The notes beneath the pieces are model-generated. The model had not been told where the DNA came from. It did not search any database and was given only the letters and a program-made list of their open reading frames with translations. Positions 33,501 to 42,782 of a stretch of 64,000 nucleotides of DNA are shown here, one piece after another. The first letter of the stretch is position 1. Each line of letters begins with the position of its first letter. A program made the translations under genes and the position numbers. Source of the stretch: Spirogloea muscicola (taxonomy: Eukaryota > Streptophyta > Zygnematophyceae > Spirogloeales > Spirogloeaceae); contig WELB01000032.1 of the NCBI GenBank assembly GCA_009602725.1, positions 480,171 through 544,170 on the forward strand, given 5' to 3'.

Positions 33501-36500
33501 ATGGACGGAATGAACAGGCCCATCATCAAGAAAATTCTGCACATAGCATTCAATCCAATGTCAGGAAGACCCCTCCATACATAGCAGCAACTGACATCAT
33601 CAACACAATCACTGGACTTGCACAAAAGCATGGCAACATTTATGGTAGGGTGTACCTCGTTGTTGCACTCAGATGCCAAGACACCATAGGATGTGAGGAC
33701 AACATCATGCTCTAGAAGTTGCCGGCGCTCCTTGGCCCTGTCTGTCCCGTAGTACGTATACACACTCCAGGTGCCCGCTTTCACATGAGTCTCAGACTCA
33801 GCCTGCCAGGCTGAAACGGTGTGAGCTGGAAGGCACCAATGGACTGAAGACAAGATTCACATGTAACATATATCTGCACGTACCAAATGTGCTGCACACA
33901 ATGGTGCATTCTGTCACAGATATTCATCAGTTGCTGGCAGACACAAAGGTTACCGCACTGCCAAACAACATATCTTAACATTTATTGACAGTGGGACACT
34001 AGAAACTCATCATACCTTCCACTGACTCAGTAAGGTCATTGGGCACACGATCAGTGTCCCTCCTCCGCGCGTATCTCTTTTGCGGCCCTTGCGAGAAGTT
34101 CTTCCTTCCACCTCGCCATCAGATTCTCCCCAGGCATGCGCTGTCCCAGATTCGATTTTGCTTTGCTCACTCGAGGCTGCTATGTCTGCCTTCAGGTTCC
34201 CTCCTCTACCTCTATTGGCCACAAGGAGAGACAGTGTCATCACGGTCTTCCCCAGACCCATTGCGTCTCCCAAGATCTGCACAATTGGCACAAGGTTTGA
34301 TTGGTATGTCTTCATCAGCTTGGTGGTACTGCATCGTCAATAAGAAAGCATGACACACCCCAAGGCACAATCTGCGCTTTCAGCAAGCAATAAGGTGCAC
34401 ATGTACATCCCAGTCAACCTGAACATCTCAAAAATTGGGCCACTGTGTGAGCATCACGACAGTCAAGCATGGCATATGGGGCATGAATTGCACAATGCAG
34501 AAAAGAAGTCATGAGCATCTGAATCTTTCATTCAGGCAGCAACTGGCCATCACTTACTCCGCCTCTTGCTCTTTGTAGCGAGCTTGGGAAGTCCAGGCTT
34601 GCCTCTCCAGAGAAGACATTGTGGTAGAAGGGAGTCCGTCTCCTGCATTCGCACGAATATAAGCTAGTGATGGAGGTGATCAAAGGACCATGTTATCAGT
34701 TTACAGACCGTGATGTACCTAGTGGATGTGTTCCAATGACAGAAGCTGTGTTCACCCTGTACACAAAAGAGGATCAATTTTCAACCAGCACTTACTCATC
34801 TGCCAATTCATATGCCTCCCAGCAAGGGTGGAGAGACTGTGATGTGCTGTCATCCAAAGCAGAGATCTCTTTATCCAACATCCAGTAAAGAGCTTGCTTC
34901 TGATATGGTCTCAGGTCGCATGTCATGGCATCTGGAGGATCCATTTCCTGCATCATTCCGAGCCAGGCCACAACGATCATTGAATCACAGATTCACCAAG
35001 TGAGCACACCATCATTCAAAAATTGACTGAAGCTACAATTGACGGCTCTGTTTGTGCTTTGGCTGCTCTAGCGCTTGATCATGGCACTTTCTGCAACATG
35101 CATTTCCGAGAAGCAGTGCTTACCGCAAGCTCATCCGCGGCGGTAGTCCCCACAAGCCTGCTGACCTCAGAATCAGAGAGCACTTTTCCGCCCTCTTCCC
35201 CACCTTCATCTCCTCCACCAGCCACGGCGGCCAAACCTGCCATTGCAGGCTCGATCCTCACCCGTTTTGCAGCAGGGAGAATTGTGGTAGGCTGGGCAGC
35301 CTGTACAAGGAATTACACATTTCAATGTATATCTTGCTTGGGCAGACTCAGCAACCACTCTCAGCTAAGAGCTACCACATTCAATCAATCTAATAGCTGT
35401 TTCCTCAGACAGCATGCGTAGTCACTTCAATATCACTGTTTACTGCATAACCAAGCAAACTCTCAGTCAAACAAGCCCTGTATTACAACACATGGGGGGA
35501 GCCTATGCAGGTGTGCTGTGTGAGGTGGCTGCTAGTTGAAGATCAACCTCTGCAGATGCAGCAGGAGCTGTTGCAGAGCCCTGCAGGGCCCTCTTGCTCT
35601 TCTCAAAGTCTTCGGGTGTAAATTCTGCCTGCACGTTCCAGCAGAAGGAAATGAGTCAGGCCCAAAGCACCTGCTTGAGTGTCTCAGGAAGAGGCTCCAA
35701 GAAGAGGTGAATTTTCCCTAACAAGGCCCTGGATTCAGGATTCAGAGACAGCAAAAGCCTGAACCTTCTGGCTGGGCTCCATGTGGAAGAATCGAAGCAG
35801 GAGCGACAGCGGGTGCCCAGTTGTGGTCTCGGAGAGGGCTGAGGCTGCGCTGGCCGACGCGCTCACTGCGGGGCTTTTGAAAAGGACGCTGCTGACGTAG
35901 ACCCTGAGCAGAACAAAGTGCTCATTCTCAGTCAGCCCCTTGCACTGGAGGCATCCAAGCTGATCTTCCGTGTCAGACCAGCAGAATCAGGCAAGGAGTA
36001 TGGCCCTGCTTGACCTGTCTCAAACTTCTACATGTACATAGGGATCACCAGCATCTGGTAGTTGGTCTCGTGGTAACGACCTCATGTCCAAGTAAACAGG
36101 GTCCATCATCTGCAAGTAGCTGGGAGCTGAGATACAAGTAGCCTCCACCCTGGCCTTGCCAGAGAGGACCAGGGGCACCAAGGCCTTGCCTAGCTCGTTG
36201 GGAAGCCTGCCAATCTGCAAGGCACGGCATAGTTGCTCATGCATTCAGCAATCACGAACTCCTAATATCACTGTCACTAGGTTACAGGCAGTTGTGCTAA
36301 CATCACCGGAATCAGAAGCAGAGCTAGTCAGGTCTCCTCACCTCCCCGCCAGCCACTGTGCCAAAGCGGACAATCTCGGAGCTACCGGCTGACAGCCTGC
36401 CCTTGACGCCCCAGGGCTTCTTCCTGTCCACGCCGCCAGGCTCTGCGATACGCTTGGGGAATGTGAACTGGACGACCTCGCCGACCTTGAGCTTCGGGCC

Positions 36501-37040
36501 CTTGGTTACGGAGCACGCCGCCACATGGGCCTGGCTGAACAGCCACCACTGGACGCCCCCGTGGTCCACCTTCTCCCTCGCCGAGCGACCAGATTTACTG
36601 GCCCCGCCGTTGGCTCTAGTAGCGGGCAAAGCGGAATTACGGCTCGCCATCGAGACGCTGGCTCGCCCTTTGCCCATGTCCGGCCCGCCTGACTGCGAGA
36701 GCGGATCCCTCTCTGCCGCATCCTGGCCCCCCTGTCGCTGAATGACCACCTGCTCCGCGGAAGGAGGGGGCGTCGGCGGGGCAGCCAACGCCATTGGCGG
36801 CGCCGGCGGGCTGCTGGATGCCCGTTGAGGTGCCTGCTGCTGCGGCTGCTGCGGCGGCGGCGGCGGCGGCGGTGTTTGTGGCTGCGGAGGACGATCCAGG
36901 AGGAGGTTGATGGCGCGCGTGACGTCGTTGTTGGCCAGGTGCAGGTAGCGGATGATGTCCATCTCGGAGAGGCCATCGCCGACGACGGCCTGCACGGCTA
37001 CGACGGCGCTGCGGCGCACCGAGCCTCTCATCTGCACCAT
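30569..37040 (-). CDS. RAD5: RAD5/SMARCA3-like HIRAN-SNF2-RING helicase
   Basis: RAD5/HLTF proteins are DNA translocases and E3 ubiquitin ligases that act on stalled replication forks (PCNA polyubiquitination). ATG 37040 is the first in-frame start. An N-terminal UBA-like helix set ([18 protein letters not shown]) is followed by a HIRAN domain, with E-I-V-R-F-G-T-V near 36370 and [10 protein letters not shown] near 36210. SNF2 motifs follow: [10 protein letters not shown] (about 34910), Walker A D-A-M-G-L-G-K-T (about 34255), D-E-A-H (about 33475), L-T-G-T-P-I-Q, and [10 protein letters not shown] (about 32920). A C3HC4 RING inserted between the helicase lobes (E-C-P-I-C-L-D...C-P-V-C, about 32200-32090) is the hallmark of RAD5. 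The C-terminal helicase lobe has [18 protein letters not shown] (about 31225) and V-H-R-I-G-Q-T-R-P (about 30915). The stop is at 30571-30569. It has many introns. Confidence 0.95.
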
Positions 37041-37414
37041 CACCTCGCGCTGCGGGAGGAGCTGAGCGGCCAGCAGCCCGACCAGCCACAGCCGACAAGG
37101 CGGCACATGGCCGACGCGAAGCCCGTCACGCCAGCCTTCTGAGCAAGCGCAGCTCCCAAGCAGCCCCAAGGCGGCGGTGGCGGCGCGGCGGTGGCGCTCA
37201 GCTCAAGTGCAGAGGTCGTGGCGGTACAAGGTGCGAAGCGAAAGCGTGCTTGCTCGGCAGCCAAGTTGCTCCAACCCATACATCTCGCGTGTGCCTGACG
37301 GACCGCCGTAATCGGCTGAGCCCTCTCGTGCTAAGGGCCGTCTAGCACCGTCGAGGCCCAATGCTGGAAGGTACACTTTCGCTGCCGCTTGTCCCGCTGC
37401 CAGCCTGAGGCACT

Positions 37415-37640
37415 GACTGACAAGCAATGGAGTGTGTATTGAGTGATGGAGGGCCTGAGTGGCCAAGTACAAAGGCAAGCACACTGACAGATCCACATCA
37501 CCTGCTGCTAAGCTGACCCGCTCACTAACCTCGAGTTAGCATGTAGAGGTCGCTAACTGTTGCCTGAATATTGGATGGCAATTGACAAGCCTCGTGTCAC
37601 TAGCTAAGGCTCGACCAGCTTTCTGGCGCTTTTTGGTGAC
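37415..37640 (-). repeat. LINE 3' end fragment
   Basis: The minus strand reads CAGAAAGCTGG, then V-S-D-L-Y-M-L-T-R-G-stop (about 37562-37520), then TGCCTTTGTACTTGGCC and ACACACTCCATTG near the left end. It is the reverse of the copy at 25790. It lies just upstream of the RAD5 start, separated by about 375 bases. Confidence 0.7.
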
Positions 37641-37769
37641 TGACAAGCGGTGCCGAGTGACCCAAGCGGGTAACAGTGACTATTGCCTTGATCTGGCTAC
37701 ATCTCATTTCATGCGCTCTACGAGCTCGTTTCGGATGAAACGTCACGGTTTATGGCTTCCTGCCCCTAG

Positions 37770-38190
37770 ATTCATCCTTTGGGCTGGCTTCACACCGCCA
37801 TCGCCTTACTTTGATTTCCATCTCTTCTAGGACCTTGACTGTGATCCTTCAGTGGACTGGCCTTTGCAGCCCTCTCCCCCGTCGGAAGAGCTACTTTGCC
37901 TCCTTCCCAGCCGTCCTCCCTCTTTTTAGGAGCTTGTTTACATTGCCATCATCTGTTCTTTTAAAGCTCTTCCTGAGTGAGGACAGCGGCTGGTACCCTG
38001 AACTGTGAAATGTGATACTTGAGATTGGTGGCCGCTCTCGCTCCTCCCCACTCCTGCAGCACCCTCTGCTCTATTTTGTGAGTTTCCTTATGCAGGCACT
38101 CTTCTTCCGCAGTTCTTCTGACTATCTCATGAGACAAGAGAAAGCTCTTCAGAACAGGGTGGTGTGAAGGGCCAGCCCTGACGAATAAGA
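37770..38190 (+). repeat. Stem-loop tail pieces in an otherwise empty stretch
   Basis: GGGCTGGCTTCACACCGCC at 37780 and GGACTGGCCTTTGCAGCCC at 37856 resemble the family tails. A minus-orientation one lies at 38156-38178 (GGTGTGAAGGGCCAGCCC). No coding sequence was found here. Confidence 0.45.
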
Positions 38191-38326
38191 AGAGGACAAA
38201 CAGAAGCACTCAACTAGCCATGAACCCCAGCATCTGCAGCTCCCTGTTGACTGACAGCTACTTTTCTATCAAGGCGCCAGGTGCCCATACTACACCAGAA
38301 CTTGCAGTTGGCCGCTTCCTACCTTG

Positions 38327-39115
38327 TTAGGCGGATTTCCTAGTTGGCGCATTCCACTTGACTTCCTGTGATTGCCTCCTCACAGCCCATACCTCGAAAG
38401 GGAAACAAGCATCTGCGCTCGCTGAAGCGCTTCCCTGGATCCTAGCCTCGCCGCACAGCCACTCACACCCCTTAGAGCTGGCGCCTAATGTGGCGTGGTC
38501 GCTCCTCTCCCACGTCATACTACCTGATCTCCTGTCTAGGAAATCGTGGATCTTGTCCAGTACAACCTCCATGTCTTCTTCAATTGCTGTCCGACTCTTC
38601 CTTGATTTTGCGCTTCTGCAAGATATGGACATGCCCTTCAACTAAAGAGCCTTTCTTGGAGCATTGTAAAGAACGACTTTGCAGATACGAATCCTCTGGT
38701 AAGTCAACAAGCTCCAGAGGGCACACGCACCTTAGATTCATGATTACTCCACTGCAATGCTCCTCAATAGCCTCCACAAGTTGCTGAGAGGTGCATGCAA
38801 CAACGTGGCAGCAATAATTGCCCTTGACTGAACCTGCTCCAAGGATTTGCGTTGCGATAGTTGGAGCTCTATCCGGCAGCCTCACAGACTGCCTAGCTGC
38901 TGCAATGTGGACGGCACAGACTAGCAGCAAGAATGCTCCGCACCCCCATAACAAAAGATGGGTAGGATAGAGTGCTCAGGTAGTGAGCAGTACATAGCCC
39001 TTAAGGGCTCAAGATTTCGAGAATCTGCCTGCAAATATTCTGTTGCTAAGAGAGTGGAATGCAGGAGTAAAATGAACAACATTGGCATCCGCATGGTCGC
39101 ATAAGACAACGTCAA
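38327..39115 (-). CDS. Hypothetical secreted or membrane-anchored protein
   Basis: The minus strand shows a likely signal peptide, either M-R-M-P-M-L-F-I-L-L-L-H-S-T-L-L-A (ATG-started, about 39091) or G-A-F-L-L-L-V-C-A-V-H-I-A-A-A-R (about 38945). A Cys-containing segment follows (G-N-Y-C-C-H-V-V-A-C-T-S-Q-Q-L-V). After a likely intron comes T-A-I-E-E-D-M-E-V-V-L-D-K-I-H-D-F-L (about 38590-38530). The frames are consistent with spliced exons, but I cannot fix the boundaries or name a family. The two signal-like segments may be one spliced leader or alternatives. Confidence 0.35.
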
Positions 39116-39201
39116 AAGACAACAGCTATAACTAGAAGCTCACCAAGGCGCTCAGAAATCTGTGGTGTGAAAGGGCTTCACTGAGGCCAAAGCTGGCAAC
39201 C

Positions 39202-39751
39202 TCAGAACCACGCCTTCTTCTTGTTTTCCTCTAGCCTGAGCATTCGCTGCAACGTGACAGGAGAGCAACAGCAATGAAAATTAAGGAGGTGCACAGTGTG
39301 CAGTTTTACTCAAAGTATGATACCTATTCCATGCTCGCAGCGTCATGTAAGTGATATCGTTGAGTTGCGGTCCTGTATCACAAACAATGGCATCAGGCCA
39401 AATGTGCGACTAAAGCAGACCTCAAGCTTCTTGCAGTCCTTGTAAGCCTGAAAGTAGTTCTGGCACTTGGTCTTATCGTATGCTGAGTCGTCAAGGCCTG
39501 CGCTACAACCATCCAAGATGGGTTGAAGTGGTACACAGATGAGCTTATCAGCACGTCCACAGGCATGAGGCTCTGCCAGCACATGACAACCTCCTTCGTC
39601 AGGAAACAACACAATGCAAATTGCGTGGCTCGTGCGACCTCAACAACTTGATGCAGGTACACTTACACTTGAGGGAGGCAGCGTACTCCTGCGCGCACGG
39701 AGAGCTGGCAAGCTTATTGACGCCTGTGCCGGCCCTGCTCTCAGACATCAT
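39202..39751 (-). CDS. COX23: COX23/CHCHD7-like twin CX9C protein
   Basis: Three exons (39751-39667, 39497-39421, 39246-39202) join in frame and give 68 residues. The protein reads S-S-P-C-A-Q-E-Y-A-A-S-L-K-C (first CX9C), then Y-D-K-T-K-C-Q-N-Y-F-Q-A-Y-K-D-C-K-K (second CX9C), then a charged tail ending E-N-K-K-K-A-W-F-stop. This matches COX23, a mitochondrial intermembrane-space protein imported by the MIA40 disulfide relay and needed for cytochrome c oxidase copper delivery in yeast. Splice sites are clean, with a GTAAGT donor after exon 1. The start was chosen as the first ATG of a double M-M; upstream in-frame codons have no ATG. Confidence 0.93.
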
Positions 39752-40309
39752 CGGCTGCGCAGCCAAGCCTGTGTGGGGCAACCAGAGTGCTTGCAATGTA
39801 CCGATGCGCGACGAGGCCCGAAACGGGCCAATCTGCTCGCTTGCTGATTCTACGATCGCCCACAGAAGTACAGCGCACCTTCTAAGTGACCTTCCACTTA
39901 GTTCCTTACCACGAAGTCTTTACTAGGGAGTAAGACCTGACACCCATCTTCAAGAGCCAGTAATTGTGCTTGCTGCAATCAACCAGACCGGCAGCTCTGC
40001 TGTCATTGCTGCAAAACATTCAGTAGGTGGTGCCGCAGCTCGAGGCAGCTGTGAGCGAGCTCGACTCCATGGCGACGGCGTTGCTGTGGTGCCGCGGAGA
40101 GAGCAGCGTGCCGCGAGCCGAGCAGCCCTTTTGGGGGACGTCTAGAGTCGGCAGCCGGCAGAGGATGAGACGGGCGGGGAGGCAAGCTGCCACGAGGTGC
40201 GACTGTCTCGGTGCGGAAGGCGGGGGGCTGAGCAGTGGTAATGGTTCCCTCGGCCAGCTGCGGAGCTGCGGGGTATGTGCTCACCGTCTCTGGAAGGAAG
40301 CGCGCAGAG
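39752..40309. other. COX23 upstream region, no gene seen
   Basis: The stretch 40020-40300 is GC-rich and open on both strands. A plus-strand ATG at 40070 gives about 90 codons that end inside the neighbouring repeat, so I do not accept it as a gene. Confidence 0.35.
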
Positions 40310-40400
40310 CGCATGCGATGAAAGAAGTGTTCGCCCATTGAGGATAGGGGCTGGGAACGGCCAGCCCAAGAAGAATGAATGATGAGAGGAGGCCAAAGCA
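40310..40400 (-). repeat. Retroelement 3' tail fragment
   Basis: TTCGCCCATTGAGGATAGGG and the stem GGGCTGGGAACGGCCAGCCC match the sub-family at 18628 and 60075. Confidence 0.65.
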
Positions 40401-41214
40401 AGCCTGTTTGAAGAAGCAATGGAGAGTCAACTAAAAGCAATAGATGGTCAATTGAAATCGATTGAGAGTCAAGGGGCCTTATGGAGTTGATCGGGCTCAC
40501 ATAACATGCAGCTCCAGGGATGACTGTTCTAATTGGTATGTTTCAAGCAAGCCCAGGACATTCGTCCTGAATGTCCTGGGCTATTTAGAGTCATAGGTTA
40601 GTCACCCCACAGATCCTCTATACATTCCATGTCCTGACATGGAATACTGCATTTCTTATGCACTGATAGTCCAGGTGGAGGCCTTTCAGGAGTGGAATGA
40701 CGATACCAAGGACCATACACCTGGCAAACAACAGGTTATGAGATGACATGGCTTGAATTTTCTCGCAGGTCGCATCGCATCCCAGATTTTGTTTAGTTGC
40801 AAGGTAATTAAGAGGAATGCTATAATCTGCATACATTGTGAGCTTGTGGTTGGTGTGCTTCCAAATTGGGGTAGTACTTGAAACACTGTCAATGCAGGCG
40901 GTGAAGGAGGCATTCAAGTGGTTGCAGCAACTGTACCAGGAAGAGGAGGAGAAGGAGGAGGAAAGGATTGATTTTGTTGGCGCAACTTTAGCACCTCAAA
41001 TTGTAGGGGGAGAGATGATGCAGAATTCACCTTCACTGACTTCAATCTCAGATGATGGCTCTTGTGGTATCTTGGATTATTAGGATGCCGGCCTCATCCG
41101 AGTCCGCTGGACGCCATCAGGGCCGCCGGAGAGGAGCCCCACCTTTGTACAGCGCACGAGTGAAACGTTGAAAGAACATACGCACAAACTTCTCCCCACA
41201 TTTCGTCAATTCAT
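40401..41214. other. Non-coding stretch with a perfect hairpin
   Basis: Positions 40551-40581 form a perfect 13-base stem (GCCCAGGACATTC) with a five-base loop. The rest holds no recognised gene. Frames at 40618-40917 (-) and 40838-41081 (+) are unconvincing. Confidence 0.5.
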
Positions 41215-41620
41215 TGAAAGCAAGCGCGGCCAGATTAACTGGTGGCTGGGAGAGGCCAGCCCAAAAGAATGGACAAGGTCTGAAGGAGTCGGAGTGCTAA
41301 GGACTGAGACAGCAGTAAGCGAACTCTCAGTAACCTCTCGTTAGTAGATGCAAATCTGAATAGCTAGCAGGCGGAAAGAAAATTTACGTGTATTTGAAAC
41401 AAACGAAGGCCACATGGCCAAGTACAAAGGCAAGCACATCTTAAGACCTACATAACCTACAGTAGATTGACCCGCTCAGAAACCACGGGTCAAAACATAA
41501 AGGTCGCTAACCGATGCCTGGATACTAGATGGCAGATACGAAGCCCTTCTGCCACCAACTAGAGCTCGCCCAGCTTTCTGGTGCAAAGCATTAGCCTGAG
41601 CACGCTGCAAACAGGCCGAA
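41215..41620 (-). repeat. Two fused LINE 3' ends
   Basis: The tail and C-terminal remnant of one copy (41215-41378) stops abruptly at GGCGGAAAG. It is joined to a second copy in the same orientation beginning near 41379 (GTATTTGAAACAAACGAAGG, TTGGCC, TACAAAGGCA). The second copy ends in S-D-L-Y-V-L-T-R-G-F-stop, with the stop at 41476. Confidence 0.7.
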
Positions 41621-41814
41621 ACTTGTCGTCGCAACAACGACAAATAAGCAGCTGGTAAGCCCATCTCAGCCGGGAACACATCTGCATGTCGTGTGTAGCC
41701 TAGATTGGCTATGTTTTGAAGGAGAGTAAGGAAACGAGGACCTAAGCAGCCGAAGATGTCGATTGCCGCTGGCAAGAGCTGATCACATCGGGGGTAATCG
41801 GAGTAAGAGAGCAA
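41476..41814 (-). pseudogene. LINE ORF2 C-terminal domain, 5'-truncated
   Basis: The minus-strand frame of about 112 codons contains D-Y-P-R-C-D-Q-L-L-P-A-A-I-D-I-F-G-C-L-G, then L-T-L-L-Q-N-I-A-N-L-G, and ends in the shared terminus. It parallels 27920-28262 but is a different sub-family. Confidence 0.7.
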
Positions 41815-42021
41815 GCGCGGCCAGATTAACTGGTGGCTGGGAGAGGCCAGCCCAAAAGAATGGACAAGGAGTAGTGCTGCAACTTTCTCTGTTCAGCACT
41901 GCCCACTGCGTGGCCAGCGATGTGTGACGATGCTGGACCTTTATAGGCCTCCGTAACCACAATATCGACCAAAGCCCTTGGTCCTCCACCAGGTTGCACG
42001 CCCACAGTGTCAAGTGTGCGG
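41811..42021 (-). repeat. Short LINE tail copy and unknown sequence
   Basis: A tail of about 58 bases (AGCAAGCGCGGCCAGATTAA to ATGGACAAGG) lies at 41811-41868. GGAGTA flanks both sides, a weak candidate for a short target duplication. What follows to 42021 is not recognised. Confidence 0.55.
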
Positions 42022-42270
42022 CGGAAAGACGTCGCCCTGACGGAAGCCGGAGGCCGCCGCCAGAGCGCGGCCTGCGCGCAAGTGGACCGCAAAAGCTAGG
42101 GACCTTGTCCATTCTTTTGGGCTGGCCTCTCCCAGCCACCAGTTAATCTGGCCGCGCTTGCTTCTTTAAAAGCTAGGGACCGCTGCAAAGAGACGGCCAG
42201 GCGCATCCGGAAAACTTGGGCGAGGGACCCGGCGACATGGAAGCCAGTCTGCTCGCCCTGCTGCCCGTGG
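42022..42270 (-). pseudogene. LINE C-terminal remnant hosting a nested insertion
   Basis: Minus-strand coding of the C-terminal region (GCGGAAAGACGTCGCCCTGA, GGAAGCCGGAGGCCGCCGCC) is interrupted at 42104 and resumes at 42168. If the insert and one target copy are removed, the two halves continue each other. Confidence 0.75.
42091..42181 (+). mobile_element. 63-base LINE 3'-tail insertion with 14-base target duplication
   Basis: Direct repeats AAAAGCTAGGGACC at 42091-42104 and 42168-42181 are perfect. Between them (42105-42167) lies only the element's 3' tail: TTGTCCATTCTTTTGGGCTG, the stem-loop, CTGGCCGCGCTTGCTTCTTT. The insert is opposite in orientation to its host copy. This is the signature of target-primed reverse transcription with extreme 5' truncation. 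Confidence 0.85.
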
Positions 42271-42600
42271 CGGCGGGCAATTCATTAACGTCAAAGTTGG
42301 TTCACGTTGGTCTGGTATGCTACAAACAGCGCTGCCAAATCGACTGATGGCTATGAGAGGCCAGCCCAAAGGAACGGACAAGGTCTGAAAGCTCCGGATA
42401 TGGAAAACAGGCATGATATTGTGGAATAGACGTCGCGGTGCTCTGGTGGAAGCTCACAAGAGAGCACCACAAAGCTCGCATGCGCACGGCGCGCCGTCCT
42501 CTTCGCAGCCAAGCAACCACGGGTGTGGTGTTGCAGCAGCAAGTTGCTTGGTGGCTAGAAAGAACAGCGCTTAGAGGTGTTGGCTTGAAGCCCATCCTTA
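42271..42600 (-). repeat. Further retroelement tail debris
   Basis: The stem TGGCTATGAGAGGCCAGCCC at 42346 and GGACAAGGTCTGAAAGCTCC mark another degraded tail. The rest up to the TRM1 5' region is not recognised. Confidence 0.5.
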
Positions 42601-42782
42601 AACCCTGGCTTGGGGCGCTTCCTTAAAGCCTCCTCTGAGCCAGCCGTCCCCCCAGGACGGCGCCCCCCCCGCCGCCCCATCCCTCCGTCAGCCGTGCGCC
42701 GTGGCCCGCCTCGCCGCCGCCGCGCACGCCGCCGCCGGCGCCCTCCGCCGNCTCCGGGGGGCTTTGGGTTTTGCGCCGCACC

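Noticed and set aside
34010-34353. Plus-strand frames over the RAD5 gene
   Set aside because: They are shadows of the minus-strand helicase exon with Walker A.
40070-40341. Plus-strand ATG frame of about 90 codons
   Set aside because: It runs into a retroelement tail, has no family, and is as GC-biased as its antisense.
40618-41081. Possible gene with a Glu-rich stretch (plus) or Y-A-D-Y-S-I-P-L-N (minus), considered as an LTR-element remnant
   Set aside because: No catalytic motif, no LTRs and no consistent frame; too weak to annotate.
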